A stretch of 64,000 nt of DNA from Ensifer adhaerens (GCF_000697965.2 NZ_CP015880.1:3750001-3814000); one strand, 5' to 3'; shown: positions 37,114 to 47,661, counted from the first letter of the stretch. Numbers and translations are program-made. Notes: generated by a model not told the origin, from the letters alone.

Positions 37114-38195
37114 CAGACGTCCCTCCGCTCGAAATCGATGCGCGGATCGACCCAGGTGTAGATGAGGTCCGACAGCAGGCTGACGAGCAGGCCCATCAGC
37201 GAGAAGATGAAGAGCGTGGCAAAGACGATCGGATAGTCGCGCTTGACGACCGAATCATAGCCGAGCCGGCCGAGGCCATCGAGCGAGAAGATGTATTCGA
37301 TCAAAAGCGAGCCGGTGAAGAAGGCCGAGATGAAGGCGCCGGGGAAGCCGGCGATGATGATCAGCATGGCGTTGCGGAAGACGTGGCCATAGAGCACCTG
37401 GCCGTCGGTCAGGCCCTTGGCCCGTGCCGTCGTTACATACTGCTTCTTGATTTCGTCGATGAAGGAATTCTTGGTGAGCAGCGTCGTCGTCGCAAAGGCC
37501 GAGAGCAGCAGCGTGATCAGCGGCAGCGTCATGTGCCAGATGTAGTCGAGGATCTTCTGCCACCAGGGCAAATCCCAGAAATTGTCGGAGACGATGCCAC
37601 GCAGCGGGAACCAGTCGAAGAACGAGCCGCCGGCAAAGACGACGATCAGCAGGATGCCGAAGAGGAAGCTCGGCACGGCGTAGCCGATGACGATGATGCC
37701 CGAGGTCCAGACGTCGAAGGCAGAACCGTCGGATACGGCCTTCTTGATGCCGAGCGGGATGGAGATCGCGTAGGAGAATAGAAGGATCCACAGCCCGAGC
37801 GAGATCGAGACCGGCATCTTCTCCTTGATCAGATCGATCACCGAGGTGTTGCGGAAGAAGCTCTCGCCGAAATCGAAGCGGAGATAGTTCCACATCATGG
37901 TAGCGAAGCGTTCGAGCGGTGGCTTGTCGAAGCCGAATTGCTTTTCGAGCTTGGCGATGAACTCCGGGTCGAGCCCTTGAGCGCCGCGATAGCGCCCGCC
38001 TTCGTCGCCGCCGGCCTGCATCAGGTCGCCGCTGCTGCCCGACAGGCGATCGGAGCCGCCGGCATTGGTCAGGTCCGAGATCACCTGCTCGACCGGGCCG
38101 CCGGGCGCGAATTGCACCACGATGAAGGAGATCGCCATGATCCCGAAGATCGTCGGGATCATCAAAAGCAGGCGGCGCAGGATGTAGGCACCCAT
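37113..38195 (-). CDS. yejB: Peptide ABC importer permease YejB
   Basis: 360-residue OppB-type permease. The N-terminal membrane segment [19 protein letters not shown] is typical; an insertion rich in Gly and Asp (about 45-75) follows, then about five further membrane segments with the EAA loop [22 protein letters not shown]. It is separated from yejA by 177 bases, while all later genes overlap or nearly touch. Confidence 0.93.
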   Translation of the reverse strand: MGAYILRRLLLMIPTIFGIMAISFIVVQFAPGGPVEQVISDLTNAGGSDRLSGSSGDLMQAGGDEGGRYRGAQGLDPEFIAKLEKQFGFDKPPLERFATMMWNYLRFDFGESFFRNTSVIDLIKEKMPVSISLGLWILLFSYAISIPLGIKKAVSDGSAFDVWTSGIIVIGYAVPSFLFGILLIVVFAGGSFFDWFPLRGIVSDNFWDLPWWQKILDYIWHMTLPLITLLLSAFATTTLLTKNSFIDEIKKQYVTTARAKGLTDGQVLYGHVFRNAMLIIIAGFPGAFISAFFTGSLLIEYIFSLDGLGRLGYDSVVKRDYPIVFATLFIFSLMGLLVSLLSDLIYTWVDPRIDFERRDV

Positions 38196-38372
38196 CAGGC
38201 GGGCCTTTCGATCGACGTGTGGGCGGTGGCCCGGACCGGCGAAGCGTCGGCAAGCCGTCTATGGTGTCTCAATCCCTGTGTCTCCTTGCGGCTGTCAGGC
38301 CCGGATCGGGGCTTGTTTCAGTGATTCGTTTTTTTGCATTTGGAATCGAGACGCCATTCGAGTGCAAGGACT

Positions 38373-40232
38373 TCATTTGGGGGAGGCGTTTTTCGACCAC
38401 CACGCGTCCGGAAAGCCTATTCCGTAGTAGGGCAGTTCCTGCGGACGGGCGAGCTGGTTCCAGTAAGCCACGCGAACCGAGCGCGAGTAGAACAGCGGAA
38501 CCACGAAGTGATGGGCGAGAAGAACGCGATCGAGGGCCCGTGTTGTTGCCACCAGTTCGTCGCGGTTGGGCGCGAAGATGATCCTGCGGATGAGTTCGTC
38601 GATCGCCGGATCGGATATGCCGGCATAGTTTCGCGATCCCTGCTGATTGACCGAAGCCGAACCCCAGTAGTCGATCTGCTCGTTGCCGGGTACCAGTGTT
38701 TGCGCCCATATGCCGTAGATCATGTCATAGTCGAAGCTTCGGACGCGGTTGGTGTATTGCGAATCGTCGACGGTCCGGATGCGCGCATCGATGCCGATCT
38801 TCTTCACGCTGTTGATGAACGGCGTGACGGTGCGCTCGAACGACGGGTTGGCCAAGAGTAATTCGAAGCTGAAGGGCTCGCCGCTCTTTACGTTGACCAG
38901 GCGGTTGCCCTTGAGTTCGTAGCCCGCCTCCTTGAACAGCGCCAGCGCCTTGCGCAGGTTGTCGCGCACCTTCTGCGGGTCGCCGTTGACCGGGTTCGCG
39001 TAGGGCACGGTGAAGACTTCTGGAGGAACCTTGTCCTTCAGTTCCTCCAGAATGGCCTTCTCGCGTCCTTCCGGCAAAGCCTTGGAGGCAAGCTCGGTGC
39101 CCCAGAAATAGCTGTCGACACGCTGGAAGGCGTTGTAGGCGAGGTTGCGGTTCAGGTCCTCGAAGTCGAAGGCGTAGTTCAGCGCCTCGCGCACGCGCTG
39201 ATCCTTGAATTTGTCGCGGCGCATGTTCGGCACGAAGGCTTGCATGATGCCGGCTGCGCGCAGCGGATTCTCGATCTCCTCGCGGACCACACGGCCATCC
39301 TTCATCGCCGGAAAGTCATAGGCGGTCGCCCAGTGACTGGCGCTGTTGTCCTGGTAGAAATCGACGTTGCCGGCGCGGAAGGCTTCGAACTGCACGTTCC
39401 TGTCGCTGAAGAAGGCATAGCTGATCACGCCGAAATTATATTGCCCGACATTGACGTTGAGGCTCTTGCCCCAATAGTCGTCCCTGCGTTCGAAGCGGAT
39501 CGAGCCGCCGGCCTGGAACGACGCAATCTTGTAGGGGCCTGAGCCCATCACCGGCTCCAGCGTCGTGCGGCTGATGTCGCGCTTGTTGCCCTTCTCGTCC
39601 TCGCCTTCCCACCAGTGTTTCGGCACGATGGGGAACTGGCCGAGGATGTTCGGCATTTCGTGGTTGTTCTTCTCGTCGAAGCGGAAGGTGACGTCGCGGT
39701 CGCCAGTCTTTTCCGCCGAAACCACGTGGCGGTAGTAGTTGGACAGAAGCGGATTGTGTTCCTTCACTTTTTCGAACGAAAAAACCACGTCCTCCGGCGT
39801 CACAGGCTTTCCGTCAGCCCACTTGGCCTCGGCGCGCAGGCGAAACGTCGCGGAGGAAATATCGTCGGGATAGGAAACGCCCTCGGCCAGCAGCCCATAG
39901 GCGGTTGTGATCTCGTCCTCGGCCGATTTCATCAACGTATCGAAGACGAGCGAGGTTACGCCGCTCGCCGCCTCGCCCTTGGAGAGAATTGGATTGAAGG
40001 TATCGAATGTACCGCTCTCCGACAGGCGCAGCTCTCCACCCTTGGGAGCGTCAGGATTGACGTAGTCGAAGCGCGCAAAATCGGGCTTGTATTTCAGTTC
40101 ACCGATTGACGATGTTCCGTAGCGCCAGACGGGCTGTTCTTGGGCATTGCCTGCAGGAGGGAGGAGAAGAAACGCCGCTGTCAGTAGCGAGGCAGCGAGG
40201 CCAGGTTTCACGGTCCTGCAGAAGTTTGGCAT
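38373..40232 (-). CDS. yejA: Peptide ABC importer substrate-binding protein YejA
   Basis: 619-residue periplasmic binding protein of family SBP_bac_5. The signal peptide spans about 1-30 (AAFLLLPPAGNAQ). Internal landmarks are WRYGTSSIGELKYKPDF, FTLRLRAEAKWADGKP-type motif (ATFRLRAEAKWADGKPVTPEDVVFSFE) and a C-terminal HHFVVPLFYSRSVRVAYW. Captures oligopeptides for YejBEF. The next 177 bases to yejB hold no gene; the separation may allow higher expression of the binding protein. Confidence 0.94.
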   Translation of the reverse strand: MPNFCRTVKPGLAASLLTAAFLLLPPAGNAQEQPVWRYGTSSIGELKYKPDFARFDYVNPDAPKGGELRLSESGTFDTFNPILSKGEAASGVTSLVFDTLMKSAEDEITTAYGLLAEGVSYPDDISSATFRLRAEAKWADGKPVTPEDVVFSFEKVKEHNPLLSNYYRHVVSAEKTGDRDVTFRFDEKNNHEMPNILGQFPIVPKHWWEGEDEKGNKRDISRTTLEPVMGSGPYKIASFQAGGSIRFERRDDYWGKSLNVNVGQYNFGVISYAFFSDRNVQFEAFRAGNVDFYQDNSASHWATAYDFPAMKDGRVVREEIENPLRAAGIMQAFVPNMRRDKFKDQRVREALNYAFDFEDLNRNLAYNAFQRVDSYFWGTELASKALPEGREKAILEELKDKVPPEVFTVPYANPVNGDPQKVRDNLRKALALFKEAGYELKGNRLVNVKSGEPFSFELLLANPSFERTVTPFINSVKKIGIDARIRTVDDSQYTNRVRSFDYDMIYGIWAQTLVPGNEQIDYWGSASVNQQGSRNYAGISDPAIDELIRRIIFAPNRDELVATTRALDRVLLAHHFVVPLFYSRSVRVAYWNQLARPQELPYYGIGFPDAWWSKNASPK

Positions 40233-40463
40233 CCAGCCGGTACCCCTTATATTTCAATCTTCTTTTGCGAGAGCATAGGCGAAATCAGGGCAAATGACAG
40301 GCACTGCCGCAAATCAGGCCAAATTTTTGAGTCACATCCCGGTGATTCACAAGCGTGTAACGCGTAAGGCTGAGGCAAAGACGGGGCCTTAGGATCGGGG
40401 TTCGCCGGAGAGGCATGCCGCACATCGGCGCCGCTCGCCGCGAGACAAACGGGACGAAATTCA

Positions 40464-41516
40464 ATGATTGCTCCATTTCGACGTTGCGGCTCGGCGTTTC
40501 TTGCGCTGCTGCTCGGAACAAGCCTCCTGATCGCCGACAACGCCGCGGCGGACGAAACGCCGGCCAAGGCGCTTTTCGGCGCCAAGGCCCTGCCTGCCGA
40601 GATGGCGGCAAATTCCTACGGCTTCTATGCGAAGGGATGCCTAGCCGGCGGTGTCGCCATCCCGACCGACGGGCCGACCTGGCAGGCAATGCGGCTGTCG
40701 CGCAACCGCCGCTGGGGCCATCCGCAGATGATCGCGCTGATCGAGCAGTTTTCCCACGACGCCGCCGACAAGGTCGGCTGGCCGGGCCTGTTGCTCGGCG
40801 ATATCTCGCAGCCACGCGGCGGGCCGATGCTGTCGGGCCACGCCTCGCACCAGATCGGGCTCGATGCCGATATCTGGCTGACGCCGATGCCGCAACGCAC
40901 GCTTACCTATCGCGAGCGCGAGGACATCTCCGCCACCTCGATGTTGCAGAAGAACAAATTCCTGACGGTCGACCGTTCGATCTGGACGCCGAAGCACGCG
41001 CAGCTGATCATGTTGGCGGCGAGCTACCCGCAGGTGGAGCGCGTCTTCGTCAATCCGGCGATCAAGAAGAAGCTTTGCGATACCTGGACGGGCGACCGCA
41101 CCAATCTTGGCAAGGTCCGGCCGATCTACGGCCACGATTATCACTTCCACATCCGCATCAAGTGCCCCGCCGGCGCTTCGACCTGCAAGGACCAGGCGGA
41201 AGTGCCGGCGGGCGACGGCTGCGACAAGTCGCTGGCCTGGTGGTTCACCGACGAGCCATGGGCGAAGCCGACCAAGAAGCCGGACGCAAAGCCCGTCAAG
41301 CCGAAGGTGACGACGCTTGCCGACTTGCCGAAGGCCTGCGCTCTGGTCCTGAACGGCCCGGCGCCGGCCTCAGAAGCGGCCGCCACTTTTGGCACGGCCT
41401 ACCGGGCTGCCGCGCCGGCCGCAGCGAACGATAGTATCGAGCAGGTGATCGGTGCGTCCGGTGATGTCCCGCCGGCCGATATCCCCGTACCAATGGCGCG
41501 TCCGACGCTGCAGTAG
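40464..41516 (+). CDS. mepA: Penicillin-insensitive murein endopeptidase MepA
   Basis: 350 residues: signal peptide (about 1-29), then the MepA (peptidase M74) domain with SGHASHQIGLDADIWL (about 125-139) and GHDYHFHIRIKC, giving the zinc ligands. Four or more Cys pairs are expected to be oxidised. It cuts D-Ala-meso-DAP cross-links in the periplasm. A Lys/Pro-rich and then Ala-rich tail after about 265 is extra compared with E. coli MepA. It is divergent from yejA across 231 bases with no other gene. Confidence 0.93.
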   Translation: MIAPFRRCGSAFLALLLGTSLLIADNAAADETPAKALFGAKALPAEMAANSYGFYAKGCLAGGVAIPTDGPTWQAMRLSRNRRWGHPQMIALIEQFSHDAADKVGWPGLLLGDISQPRGGPMLSGHASHQIGLDADIWLTPMPQRTLTYREREDISATSMLQKNKFLTVDRSIWTPKHAQLIMLAASYPQVERVFVNPAIKKKLCDTWTGDRTNLGKVRPIYGHDYHFHIRIKCPAGASTCKDQAEVPAGDGCDKSLAWWFTDEPWAKPTKKPDAKPVKPKVTTLADLPKACALVLNGPAPASEAAATFGTAYRAAAPAAANDSIEQVIGASGDVPPADIPVPMARPTLQ

Positions 41517-41621
41517 GATTAAGGACACACGAGTGGGGCGGGGAGGCATCAGCCTTCCCATTCCCGTGGCGCTCATGTATAGGGCAATCAAATCGATTTA
41601 AATATTGATGCGAGGCCCGGC

Positions 41622-42002
41622 ATGGCGGATCGAAAATGTGTTGCGCTGATCGCGCATGATCAGAAGAAGGACGATCTTGCGGACTTTGCCAAGGCGCACG
41701 AGACGGTTCTGGCTGACTGGCGGATCGTCGCCACCGGCACGACCGGCGGTCGCGTCCTCGACGTCTGCCCAAGCCTCGATATCACCCGGCTGAAAAGCGG
41801 CCCCCTCGGCGGTGACCAGCAGATCGGCGCGATGATCGCCACCGGCGAAGTGCAACTGTTGATCTTCTTCGTCGATCCGCTGACCGCTATGCCGCACGAT
41901 GTCGACGTCAAGGCGCTGATGCGCCTCGCCATCGTCTACGACATTCCGATGGCGCTCAATCGTGCAACGGCCGAGCAGTTGATCGACCTGAACCCCAGAT
42001 GA
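41622..42002 (+). CDS. mgsA: Methylglyoxal synthase
   Basis: 126-residue enzyme converting dihydroxyacetone phosphate to methylglyoxal and phosphate. Conserved parts: ALIAHDQKK with His12, phosphate loop GTTGGR (39-44), and [12 protein letters not shown] with catalytic Asp65. Length is right for the short class. It lies ahead of glucokinase but with a terminator between them, so the two are probably separate units. It is an overflow bypass of lower glycolysis. Confidence 0.94.
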   Translation: MADRKCVALIAHDQKKDDLADFAKAHETVLADWRIVATGTTGGRVLDVCPSLDITRLKSGPLGGDQQIGAMIATGEVQLLIFFVDPLTAMPHDVDVKALMRLAIVYDIPMALNRATAEQLIDLNPR

Positions 42003-42014
42003 TGCGGGCTCCCG

Positions 42015-42050
42015 GCGGGCGGATTCTACTGAAATCCTCCCGCACTTTTC
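42015..42050 (+). terminator. Intrinsic terminator after mgsA
   Basis: GCGGGCGGATT (42015-42025) pairs with AATCCTCCCGC (42033-42043) with one mismatch around CTACTGA, followed by ACTTTTCC. It starts 12 bases after the mgsA stop. Confidence 0.75.
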
Positions 42051-42115
42051 CTCATCCCGTTCTGTCTGATAGACAGTTCAGCAACCCAAGATGACGATCA
42101 GGATGGATCTTTGCG

Positions 42116-43135
42116 ATGTCCGGTACCAGTGAACACAGCTTTCCCTTTCCGATCCTGATCGGCGACATCGGCGGCACCAATGCGCGCTTCGCCCTGCTCA
42201 TCGACGCTTTTGCCGACCCGAAGCAGCTGCCGCCGATCAAGACCGGTGATTTCGAGACGATCGAGGAGGCGCTGCAGAAGAGCATTCTCGACAAGACCTC
42301 CGTGCAGCCGCGCTCGGCGATCCTGGCGGTCGCTGGTCCGATTCGGGGCGACGAAATTCCGTTGACCAACGCCGGCTGGGTGATCCGGCCGAAGGACATG
42401 CTTTCGAGCCTCGGCCTCGAAGACGTGCTCATCATCAACGACTTCGAGGCGCAGGCGCTTGCCGTCGCCGCTCCGGCGGATGAGGATCTGGTGCAGATCG
42501 GCGGCGGCAGCATTCGGCCGATGACCTCCCGCGTCGTGCTGGGTCCGGGAACTGGCCTTGGCGTCGGCGGTCTGGTCTTTGCCCAGCACACCTGGTTCCC
42601 GGTGCCGGGCGAAGGCGGACATGTCGATATCGGTCCGCGCACTGAGCGCGACTTCCAGATCTGGCCCTTTCTCGAGCCGATCGAAGGCCGCATGGCCGGC
42701 GAGCAGATCCTCTGCGGCCGCGGCATCATGAACCTTTACCGCGCCGTCTGCGCCGCCGATGGCGTTGACCCGGTTCTGACGGACCCCGCGGAAGTAACGA
42801 CGCACGCGCTGGCTGAGAGCGACAGGGCGGCGATCGAGACCATCTCGCTGTTTTCGACCTATCTCGGGCGGGTCGCCGGCGACATGGCTCTGATCTTCAT
42901 GGCCCGTGGCGGCGTTTTCCTGGCGGGCGGCATCTCGCAGAAGATCCTGCCGGCGCTCTTGAAGTCGCCCTTCCGTGCTGCCTTCGAGGACAAGGCGCCG
43001 CACTCGGCGCTGATGCGGACGATCCCCACCTTTGCCGTCATTCACCCGATGGCGGCACTCTCGGGATTGGCGGCCTTTGCCCGCACACCGAGGGATTTCG
43101 GTGTGGCAACGGAAGGACGCCGCTGGAGAAGCTGA
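42116..43135 (+). CDS. glk: Glucokinase
   Basis: 339-residue bacterial-type ATP-dependent glucokinase. ATP-binding [13 protein letters not shown] (17-29), ending phosphate motif [10 protein letters not shown], and [14 protein letters not shown] with the conserved Glu and His contacting glucose. It feeds glucose to the Entner-Doudoroff route, the main sugar pathway in these bacteria. The Shine-Dalgarno (GGATC) is weak. 112 bases separate it from the ABC exporter. Confidence 0.95.
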   Translation: MSGTSEHSFPFPILIGDIGGTNARFALLIDAFADPKQLPPIKTGDFETIEEALQKSILDKTSVQPRSAILAVAGPIRGDEIPLTNAGWVIRPKDMLSSLGLEDVLIINDFEAQALAVAAPADEDLVQIGGGSIRPMTSRVVLGPGTGLGVGGLVFAQHTWFPVPGEGGHVDIGPRTERDFQIWPFLEPIEGRMAGEQILCGRGIMNLYRAVCAADGVDPVLTDPAEVTTHALAESDRAAIETISLFSTYLGRVAGDMALIFMARGGVFLAGGISQKILPALLKSPFRAAFEDKAPHSALMRTIPTFAVIHPMAALSGLAAFARTPRDFGVATEGRRWRS

Positions 43136-43247
43136 GCCCGCTGCGCGCGCAATGACTCGCCAAAGCGATATCAAACCACTATAGAGCGCCGGGAAAGATC
43201 GGGCCGGATGCCGGCTCTCCAGATTGGTTCCAGGGAAGACGGGCTTT

Positions 43248-45083
43248 TTGAGCGCCAGCAAGAAAAAACAGCACGCGGTCGACTCCGATACGATCAGCGG
43301 AATCCTCAAGCGGGTGATTGCCGAAAACGGTCGTGACCACATTCGCGGCTATGTTTTCGCCATCAGTTGCCTGGCCGTGGTCGCCGCGACGACCGGCTTT
43401 ACCGCCTCGATCATGGAAACCGTGATCAACGAGGCCTTCGCCAACAAGCGGGCGGACATCGTTCTGCTCGTCTGCGGCGCAATCCTTGCCGCCTTCGTGC
43501 TGCGCGGCTTTGCCACCTATGGCCAGGCCGTCGCGCTTTCGAAGATCGGCAACAACATCGTCGCGCGCTACCAGCGCCGCCTTTATGCCCATCTGATGGC
43601 GCTCAGCGTCGGCTATTTCAACGAGACCCGCTCGGCGCAGCTTGCAGCCCAGATCAGCCAGAATGTCAGCGGCATTCGCGACGTGCTCAATCTGACCGTT
43701 ACCTCAATCGCGCGCGACCTGCTGACGCTGATCGGCCTGGTCGGCGTCATGTTTGCCAAGGACTGGTTGCTGTCGATCATCGTCTTTGTCGCAGCGCCTC
43801 CTCTGCTCCTGGGCCTGCGCTATGTGTCCAAGCGCTTGCGCTCGGCCACGCGCGAGGCGATCGAGGTCAACAGCCGTGTTCTCGGCGCGATGCAGGAGAC
43901 CATTCAGGGCATCACCATCGTCAAGGCCTTCACCATGGAAGGCGAGCTGCGTGGCAAAGTCGAGACGATCATCGACCGGGCCGAAAACCGCGCCAACCGC
44001 ATTGCGCGGCTGAGCGAGCGTACCGCGCCGATGACCGAAACCTTCGCGGGTCTGGCGATTTCGGCCGTGCTTGCCTATTCGGCTTTCCGCGCCATCTACG
44101 CCGACGTGCCGCCCGGTGCCTTCTTCGCCTTCGTCGTCGCCCTGCTCATGGCCTATGATCCGGCCCGCCGCCTGGCGCGTCTTCAGGTCTCGCTCGAACG
44201 CGCCGCCGTCAACGCCCGCATGGTCTACGAGATCCTCGACACCGTGCCGCACCAGCGCGACAAGGCCGATGCCAAGGAACTGGCGTTTACGAATGCCGCT
44301 GTCGAACTGCGTGACGTGCGCTTCCGCTATCCCAATGGCGACGAGGTGCTGAAGGGCGTCAGCTTCGTGGCCGAGGGCGGCAAGACGACCGCGCTGGTCG
44401 GCCCCTCGGGTGCCGGCAAGTCGACGGTCATCAGCCTCATTCCACGGTTCTACGATCCGGCATCCGGCCAGATCCTTATCGACGGGCAGGACATCGCCGA
44501 CGTCACCAAGCAGTCGCTGCGCCAGGGCATCGCCTATGTGTCGCAGCAGCCCTATCTCTTCGAAGGCTCGATCCGCGACAACATCCGCTACGGCCGCATC
44601 GACGCGACGGATGCCGAGGTGGAGGACGCCGCACGGCTTGCCTACGCCCATGAGTTCATCCTTGCGCAGCCGCAGGGCTACGATACGCCGGTCGGCGAGA
44701 ACGGCATGACGCTGTCGGGCGGCCAGCGCCAACGTCTGTCGATCGCACGTGCGCTTGTGCGCAACGCCCCGATCCTTCTGCTCGACGAGGCTACCTCCGC
44801 GCTGGATACCGAATCGGAAGCCGCCGTGCAGAAGGCGCTCGACCACGCGATGGATGGCCGCACGGTGATCGTGATCGCACATCGACTTTCGACCGTCGTC
44901 AACGCCGACAAGATCATCGTCATGAAGGATGGCTCCGTCGTCGAGGAAGGCACCCATGTCGATCTTGCACGGCGGCCGGACGGTCTCTACGCTCGCCTCC
45001 ACAATCTCCAGGGCCAGTCTTCGGAAGAGCAGTCGCCTGAAGGCGAGGCGCCCGAAGCGCCGGCCGACGCCGAAATTCACTAG
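43248..45083 (+). CDS. ABC exporter, fused membrane and ATPase half-transporter (MsbA-like)
   Basis: 611 residues: six membrane helices (about 30-320) and an ATPase with Walker A GPSGAGKST, signature LSGGQRQR, Walker B ILLLDEATSALD and the H-loop IVIAHRLST. It works as a homodimer exporting lipids or hydrophobic compounds; the cargo is not deducible. TTG at 43248 (protein SASKKKQHAVD) is preferred since GGGAAG lies 9 bases upstream; TTG 43224 is the alternative. The C-terminal tail (about 595-611) is acidic, Glu/Ala/Pro-rich. It precedes dapB by 21 bases. Confidence 0.88.
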   Translation: MSASKKKQHAVDSDTISGILKRVIAENGRDHIRGYVFAISCLAVVAATTGFTASIMETVINEAFANKRADIVLLVCGAILAAFVLRGFATYGQAVALSKIGNNIVARYQRRLYAHLMALSVGYFNETRSAQLAAQISQNVSGIRDVLNLTVTSIARDLLTLIGLVGVMFAKDWLLSIIVFVAAPPLLLGLRYVSKRLRSATREAIEVNSRVLGAMQETIQGITIVKAFTMEGELRGKVETIIDRAENRANRIARLSERTAPMTETFAGLAISAVLAYSAFRAIYADVPPGAFFAFVVALLMAYDPARRLARLQVSLERAAVNARMVYEILDTVPHQRDKADAKELAFTNAAVELRDVRFRYPNGDEVLKGVSFVAEGGKTTALVGPSGAGKSTVISLIPRFYDPASGQILIDGQDIADVTKQSLRQGIAYVSQQPYLFEGSIRDNIRYGRIDATDAEVEDAARLAYAHEFILAQPQGYDTPVGENGMTLSGGQRQRLSIARALVRNAPILLLDEATSALDTESEAAVQKALDHAMDGRTVIVIAHRLSTVVNADKIIVMKDGSVVEEGTHVDLARRPDGLYARLHNLQGQSSEEQSPEGEAPEAPADAEIH

Positions 45084-45104
45084 CGGACAAGAAGGAAATC
45101 ACCG

Positions 45105-45923
45105 ATGGGCGCAAACGATATGAAGCTCGTGGTGGTGGGTGCGGCCGGCCGTATGGGTCAGACGCTGATCAGGACGGTTCACGCGATGGATGGCGTTCGC
45201 CTGCATGCGGCCATCGAGCGCCCGGGTTCCCCCTTCATTGGCCGCGATGCGGGCGAGCTCTCCGGCCTCGGCCCGATCGGCGTGCCGGTGACCGACCAGC
45301 CGCTCGAAGCCTTCGTCGAAGCAGAAGGCGTCCTTGATTTCACGGCGCCGGCTGGCACCGTCGAGTTTGCCGGGCTCGCCGCCCAGGCCCGCATCGTCCA
45401 TGTGATCGGCACCACCGGCTGCTCGTCCGACGACGAGGCGAAAATCCGCGCTGCCGCCCGCCACGCTCGTATCGTCAAGTCGGGCAATATGAGCCTCGGC
45501 GTCAACCTGCTCGGTGTGTTGACGGAGAAGGCGGCGCGGGCGCTGGGTTCGGCCGACTGGGACATCGAAATCCTCGAAATGCACCACAAGCACAAGGTAG
45601 ATGCGCCCTCGGGCACGGCCCTGCTTCTCGGCGCTGCGGCGGCGAAGGGGCGCGATATCGCCCTTGCCGACCACTCCGTGCGCGTGCGTGACGGTCATAC
45701 GGGTCCGCGTCCGGCTGGCACGATCGGTTTTGCGACGCTGCGCGGCGGCTCGGTCATCGGCGAACACTCGGTCATTCTTGCCGGCGAAGGCGAGCAGGTG
45801 ACGCTCTCGCACAGCGCCACGGACCGTTCGATCTTCGCGCGCGGCGCCGTCACCGCTGCACTCTGGGCCCGCGGCCAGAAACCCGGCTTCTATTCGATGC
45901 TCGACGTTCTCGGGCTCAACTGA
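45105..45923 (+). CDS. dapB: 4-hydroxy-tetrahydrodipicolinate reductase
   Basis: 272 residues, a lysine/diaminopimelate pathway enzyme. NAD(P)-binding [11 protein letters not shown] (about 6-16), the active site [16 protein letters not shown] (about 160-175), and GTTG. Length and motifs are standard. It lies 21 bases after the ABC exporter and 34 before gpmA; the three are likely co-transcribed though the functions differ. Confidence 0.96.
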   Translation: MGANDMKLVVVGAAGRMGQTLIRTVHAMDGVRLHAAIERPGSPFIGRDAGELSGLGPIGVPVTDQPLEAFVEAEGVLDFTAPAGTVEFAGLAAQARIVHVIGTTGCSSDDEAKIRAAARHARIVKSGNMSLGVNLLGVLTEKAARALGSADWDIEILEMHHKHKVDAPSGTALLLGAAAAKGRDIALADHSVRVRDGHTGPRPAGTIGFATLRGGSVIGEHSVILAGEGEQVTLSHSATDRSIFARGAVTAALWARGQKPGFYSMLDVLGLN

Positions 45924-45957
45924 CCTTTCCACTCTCAAGTCTCAAGGGGAATTCGAC

Positions 45958-46593
45958 ATGAGCGGTACTCTCGTCCTCGTCCGGCATGGCCAGAGCGACT
46001 GGAACCTGAAGAACCTGTTCACCGGCTGGCGTGATCCGGACCTGACGGAACTCGGCGTCGAGGAAGCCAAGGCCGGCGGCAAGGCGCTTGCCGACTACGG
46101 CATCAAGTTCGACATCGCGTTCACTTCGGACCTCGTTCGCGCCCAGCGCACCTGCCAGTTCGTGCTCGACGCCGTCGGCCAGTCCTCGCTCGAAACGATC
46201 CGCGACCAGGCGCTGAACGAACGCGACTACGGCGACCTGTCGGGCCTTAACAAGGATGACGCCCGCGAGAAGTGGGGCGAAGAGCAGGTGCATATCTGGC
46301 GCCGCTCCTACGACATTCCGCCTCCGGGCGGCGAGAGCCTGCGCGACACCGGCGCACGCGTCTGGCCCTATTACCTGACCGAGATCCTGCCGCGCGTGCT
46401 GTCGGGCCAGAAGGTCCTGGTCGCTGCACACGGCAACTCGCTGCGCTCGCTGGTCATGGTGCTCGATCGCCTGAGCAAGGAACAGATCCTGAAGCTCAAC
46501 CTCGCGACCGGCGTGCCGATGGTCTACAAGCTCAACGCCAATTCGACCGTCGCTTCCAAGGAAGTGCTCGGCGACATGTCCGGCGCCCACTGA
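45958..46593 (+). CDS. gpmA: 2,3-bisphosphoglycerate-dependent phosphoglycerate mutase
   Basis: 211 residues. Phosphohistidine motif [10 protein letters not shown] near residue 8-17, [11 protein letters not shown], and the second His in [12 protein letters not shown]. It interconverts 3- and 2-phosphoglycerate. It is shorter than E. coli GpmA (250), lacking the C-terminal tail, a common alphaproteobacterial form. A strong terminator follows at 46614. Confidence 0.95.
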   Translation: MSGTLVLVRHGQSDWNLKNLFTGWRDPDLTELGVEEAKAGGKALADYGIKFDIAFTSDLVRAQRTCQFVLDAVGQSSLETIRDQALNERDYGDLSGLNKDDAREKWGEEQVHIWRRSYDIPPPGGESLRDTGARVWPYYLTEILPRVLSGQKVLVAAHGNSLRSLVMVLDRLSKEQILKLNLATGVPMVYKLNANSTVASKEVLGDMSGAH

Positions 46594-46613
46594 GCGCTGA
46601 CAGACGGAGAATG

Positions 46614-46640
46614 AAAAAGGGGCGCTTGGCGCCCCTTTTT
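46614..46640 (+). terminator. Strong bidirectional terminator between gpmA and the Ada-like gene
   Basis: Perfect 12-bp symmetry AAAAAGGGGCGC/GCGCCCCTTTTT around TTG, so a T run is present on both strands. It ends gpmA on the plus strand 20 bases after its stop and the convergent Ada-like gene on the minus strand. Confidence 0.92.
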
Positions 46641-46670
46641 GCGTCTGTGATGATGCTGGGAAGCCTGTAA

Positions 46671-47558
46671 TCAGATCGTGCCGTCGGCCGCCTTGCCGGC
46701 TTCCCAGCCGAGGATGGCGCGTTTGCGCGTCAGCCCCCAGTGATAGCCGGTGAGATCGCCGCTTTTGCCAAGCGCGCGGTGGCACGGAACCACGAACGAG
46801 ATCGGGTTGCGCCCGACCGCAGCACCCACGGCGCGCGATGCCGTCGGCTGGCCGATGTTGCCGGCGATGTTCGAATAGGTGGTGGCGCAGCCGAGCGGGA
46901 TCTTGAGCAGCGCCTGCCAGACCCGGATCTGGAAGTCGGAGCCGATGAGGAAGATGCGCAGCGGCTCGTCCTGCCGCCAGCGCGAAGGATCGAAGATGCG
47001 CGCGGCGTATTGGGACGTCGCCGCGCTGTCCTCGATGTAGCGGGCGTTCGGCCAGCGTTGCGCCATGTCCTCGAAGCTGGCCTGCTCGCCGCCGGCATCG
47101 TTGAAGGCAAGGCCGGCGAGGCCGCGCTCGGTGATCATCACCAGCGCCGTGCCGAAGGGCGAGGGGTGATAGCCGAAGCGGATTGTCAGCCCTTCGCCGC
47201 GCGCCTTCCATTCACCCGGCGACATCGCCTCGTGGGTGACGAACAGGTCGTGCAGCCGGCTCGGTCCTGACAGGCCCACTTCGATGCTGGTTTCCAGCAG
47301 CGGCATGTCTTCCTGGCGCAGCAGGCGCTTGGCGTGGTCGAGCGTGACGGCCTGCAGGAAGGCCTTCGGCGAAAGCCCGGCCCAGCGGGTGAAGACCTTC
47401 TGGAGCTGCGTCGGCGACTGCTTCAGGCGCTGTGCCACGGATTCGAGCGACGGCTGGTCGCGATAGTCCTCGGTGAGCATTTCGATCACGCGGCTGACCG
47501 TATCATAGTCGGTGCCTTTCGGCGTGATATCGGTGGGTACGGATGTCGCAATGTTCAT
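46671..47558 (-). CDS. AraC-type HTH fused to O6-methylguanine-DNA methyltransferase (Ada-like)
   Basis: 295 residues: AraC helix-turn-helix domain (about 20-120; SLESVAQRLKQSPTQLQKVFTRWAG), then a methyltransferase domain with VPCHR (acceptor Cys259). The N-terminal Ada domain that takes methyl groups from phosphotriesters and turns Ada into an activator is missing, so methyl-triggered regulation by the E. coli route is not possible. It repairs O6-methylguanine by suicidal transfer. It is convergent with gpmA. Confidence 0.9.
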   Translation of the reverse strand: MNIATSVPTDITPKGTDYDTVSRVIEMLTEDYRDQPSLESVAQRLKQSPTQLQKVFTRWAGLSPKAFLQAVTLDHAKRLLRQEDMPLLETSIEVGLSGPSRLHDLFVTHEAMSPGEWKARGEGLTIRFGYHPSPFGTALVMITERGLAGLAFNDAGGEQASFEDMAQRWPNARYIEDSAATSQYAARIFDPSRWRQDEPLRIFLIGSDFQIRVWQALLKIPLGCATTYSNIAGNIGQPTASRAVGAAVGRNPISFVVPCHRALGKSGDLTGYHWGLTRKRAILGWEAGKAADGTI

Positions 47559-47661
47559 GGCTCTTCTCCTGTCTTGTCACAGGTAACCATTTGCTGGCCC
47601 CGTCAACCACCCGAAACTTGAAAACATGCGATCGGCGGGGTGCCGCCACAAGCGCCAGGCG

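Noticed and set aside
40300..40350. Sigma-54 promoter for yejA
   Set aside because: A TTGGC...TTGC-like stretch exists on the minus strand but the GG to GC distance is 8 and not 10 bases.
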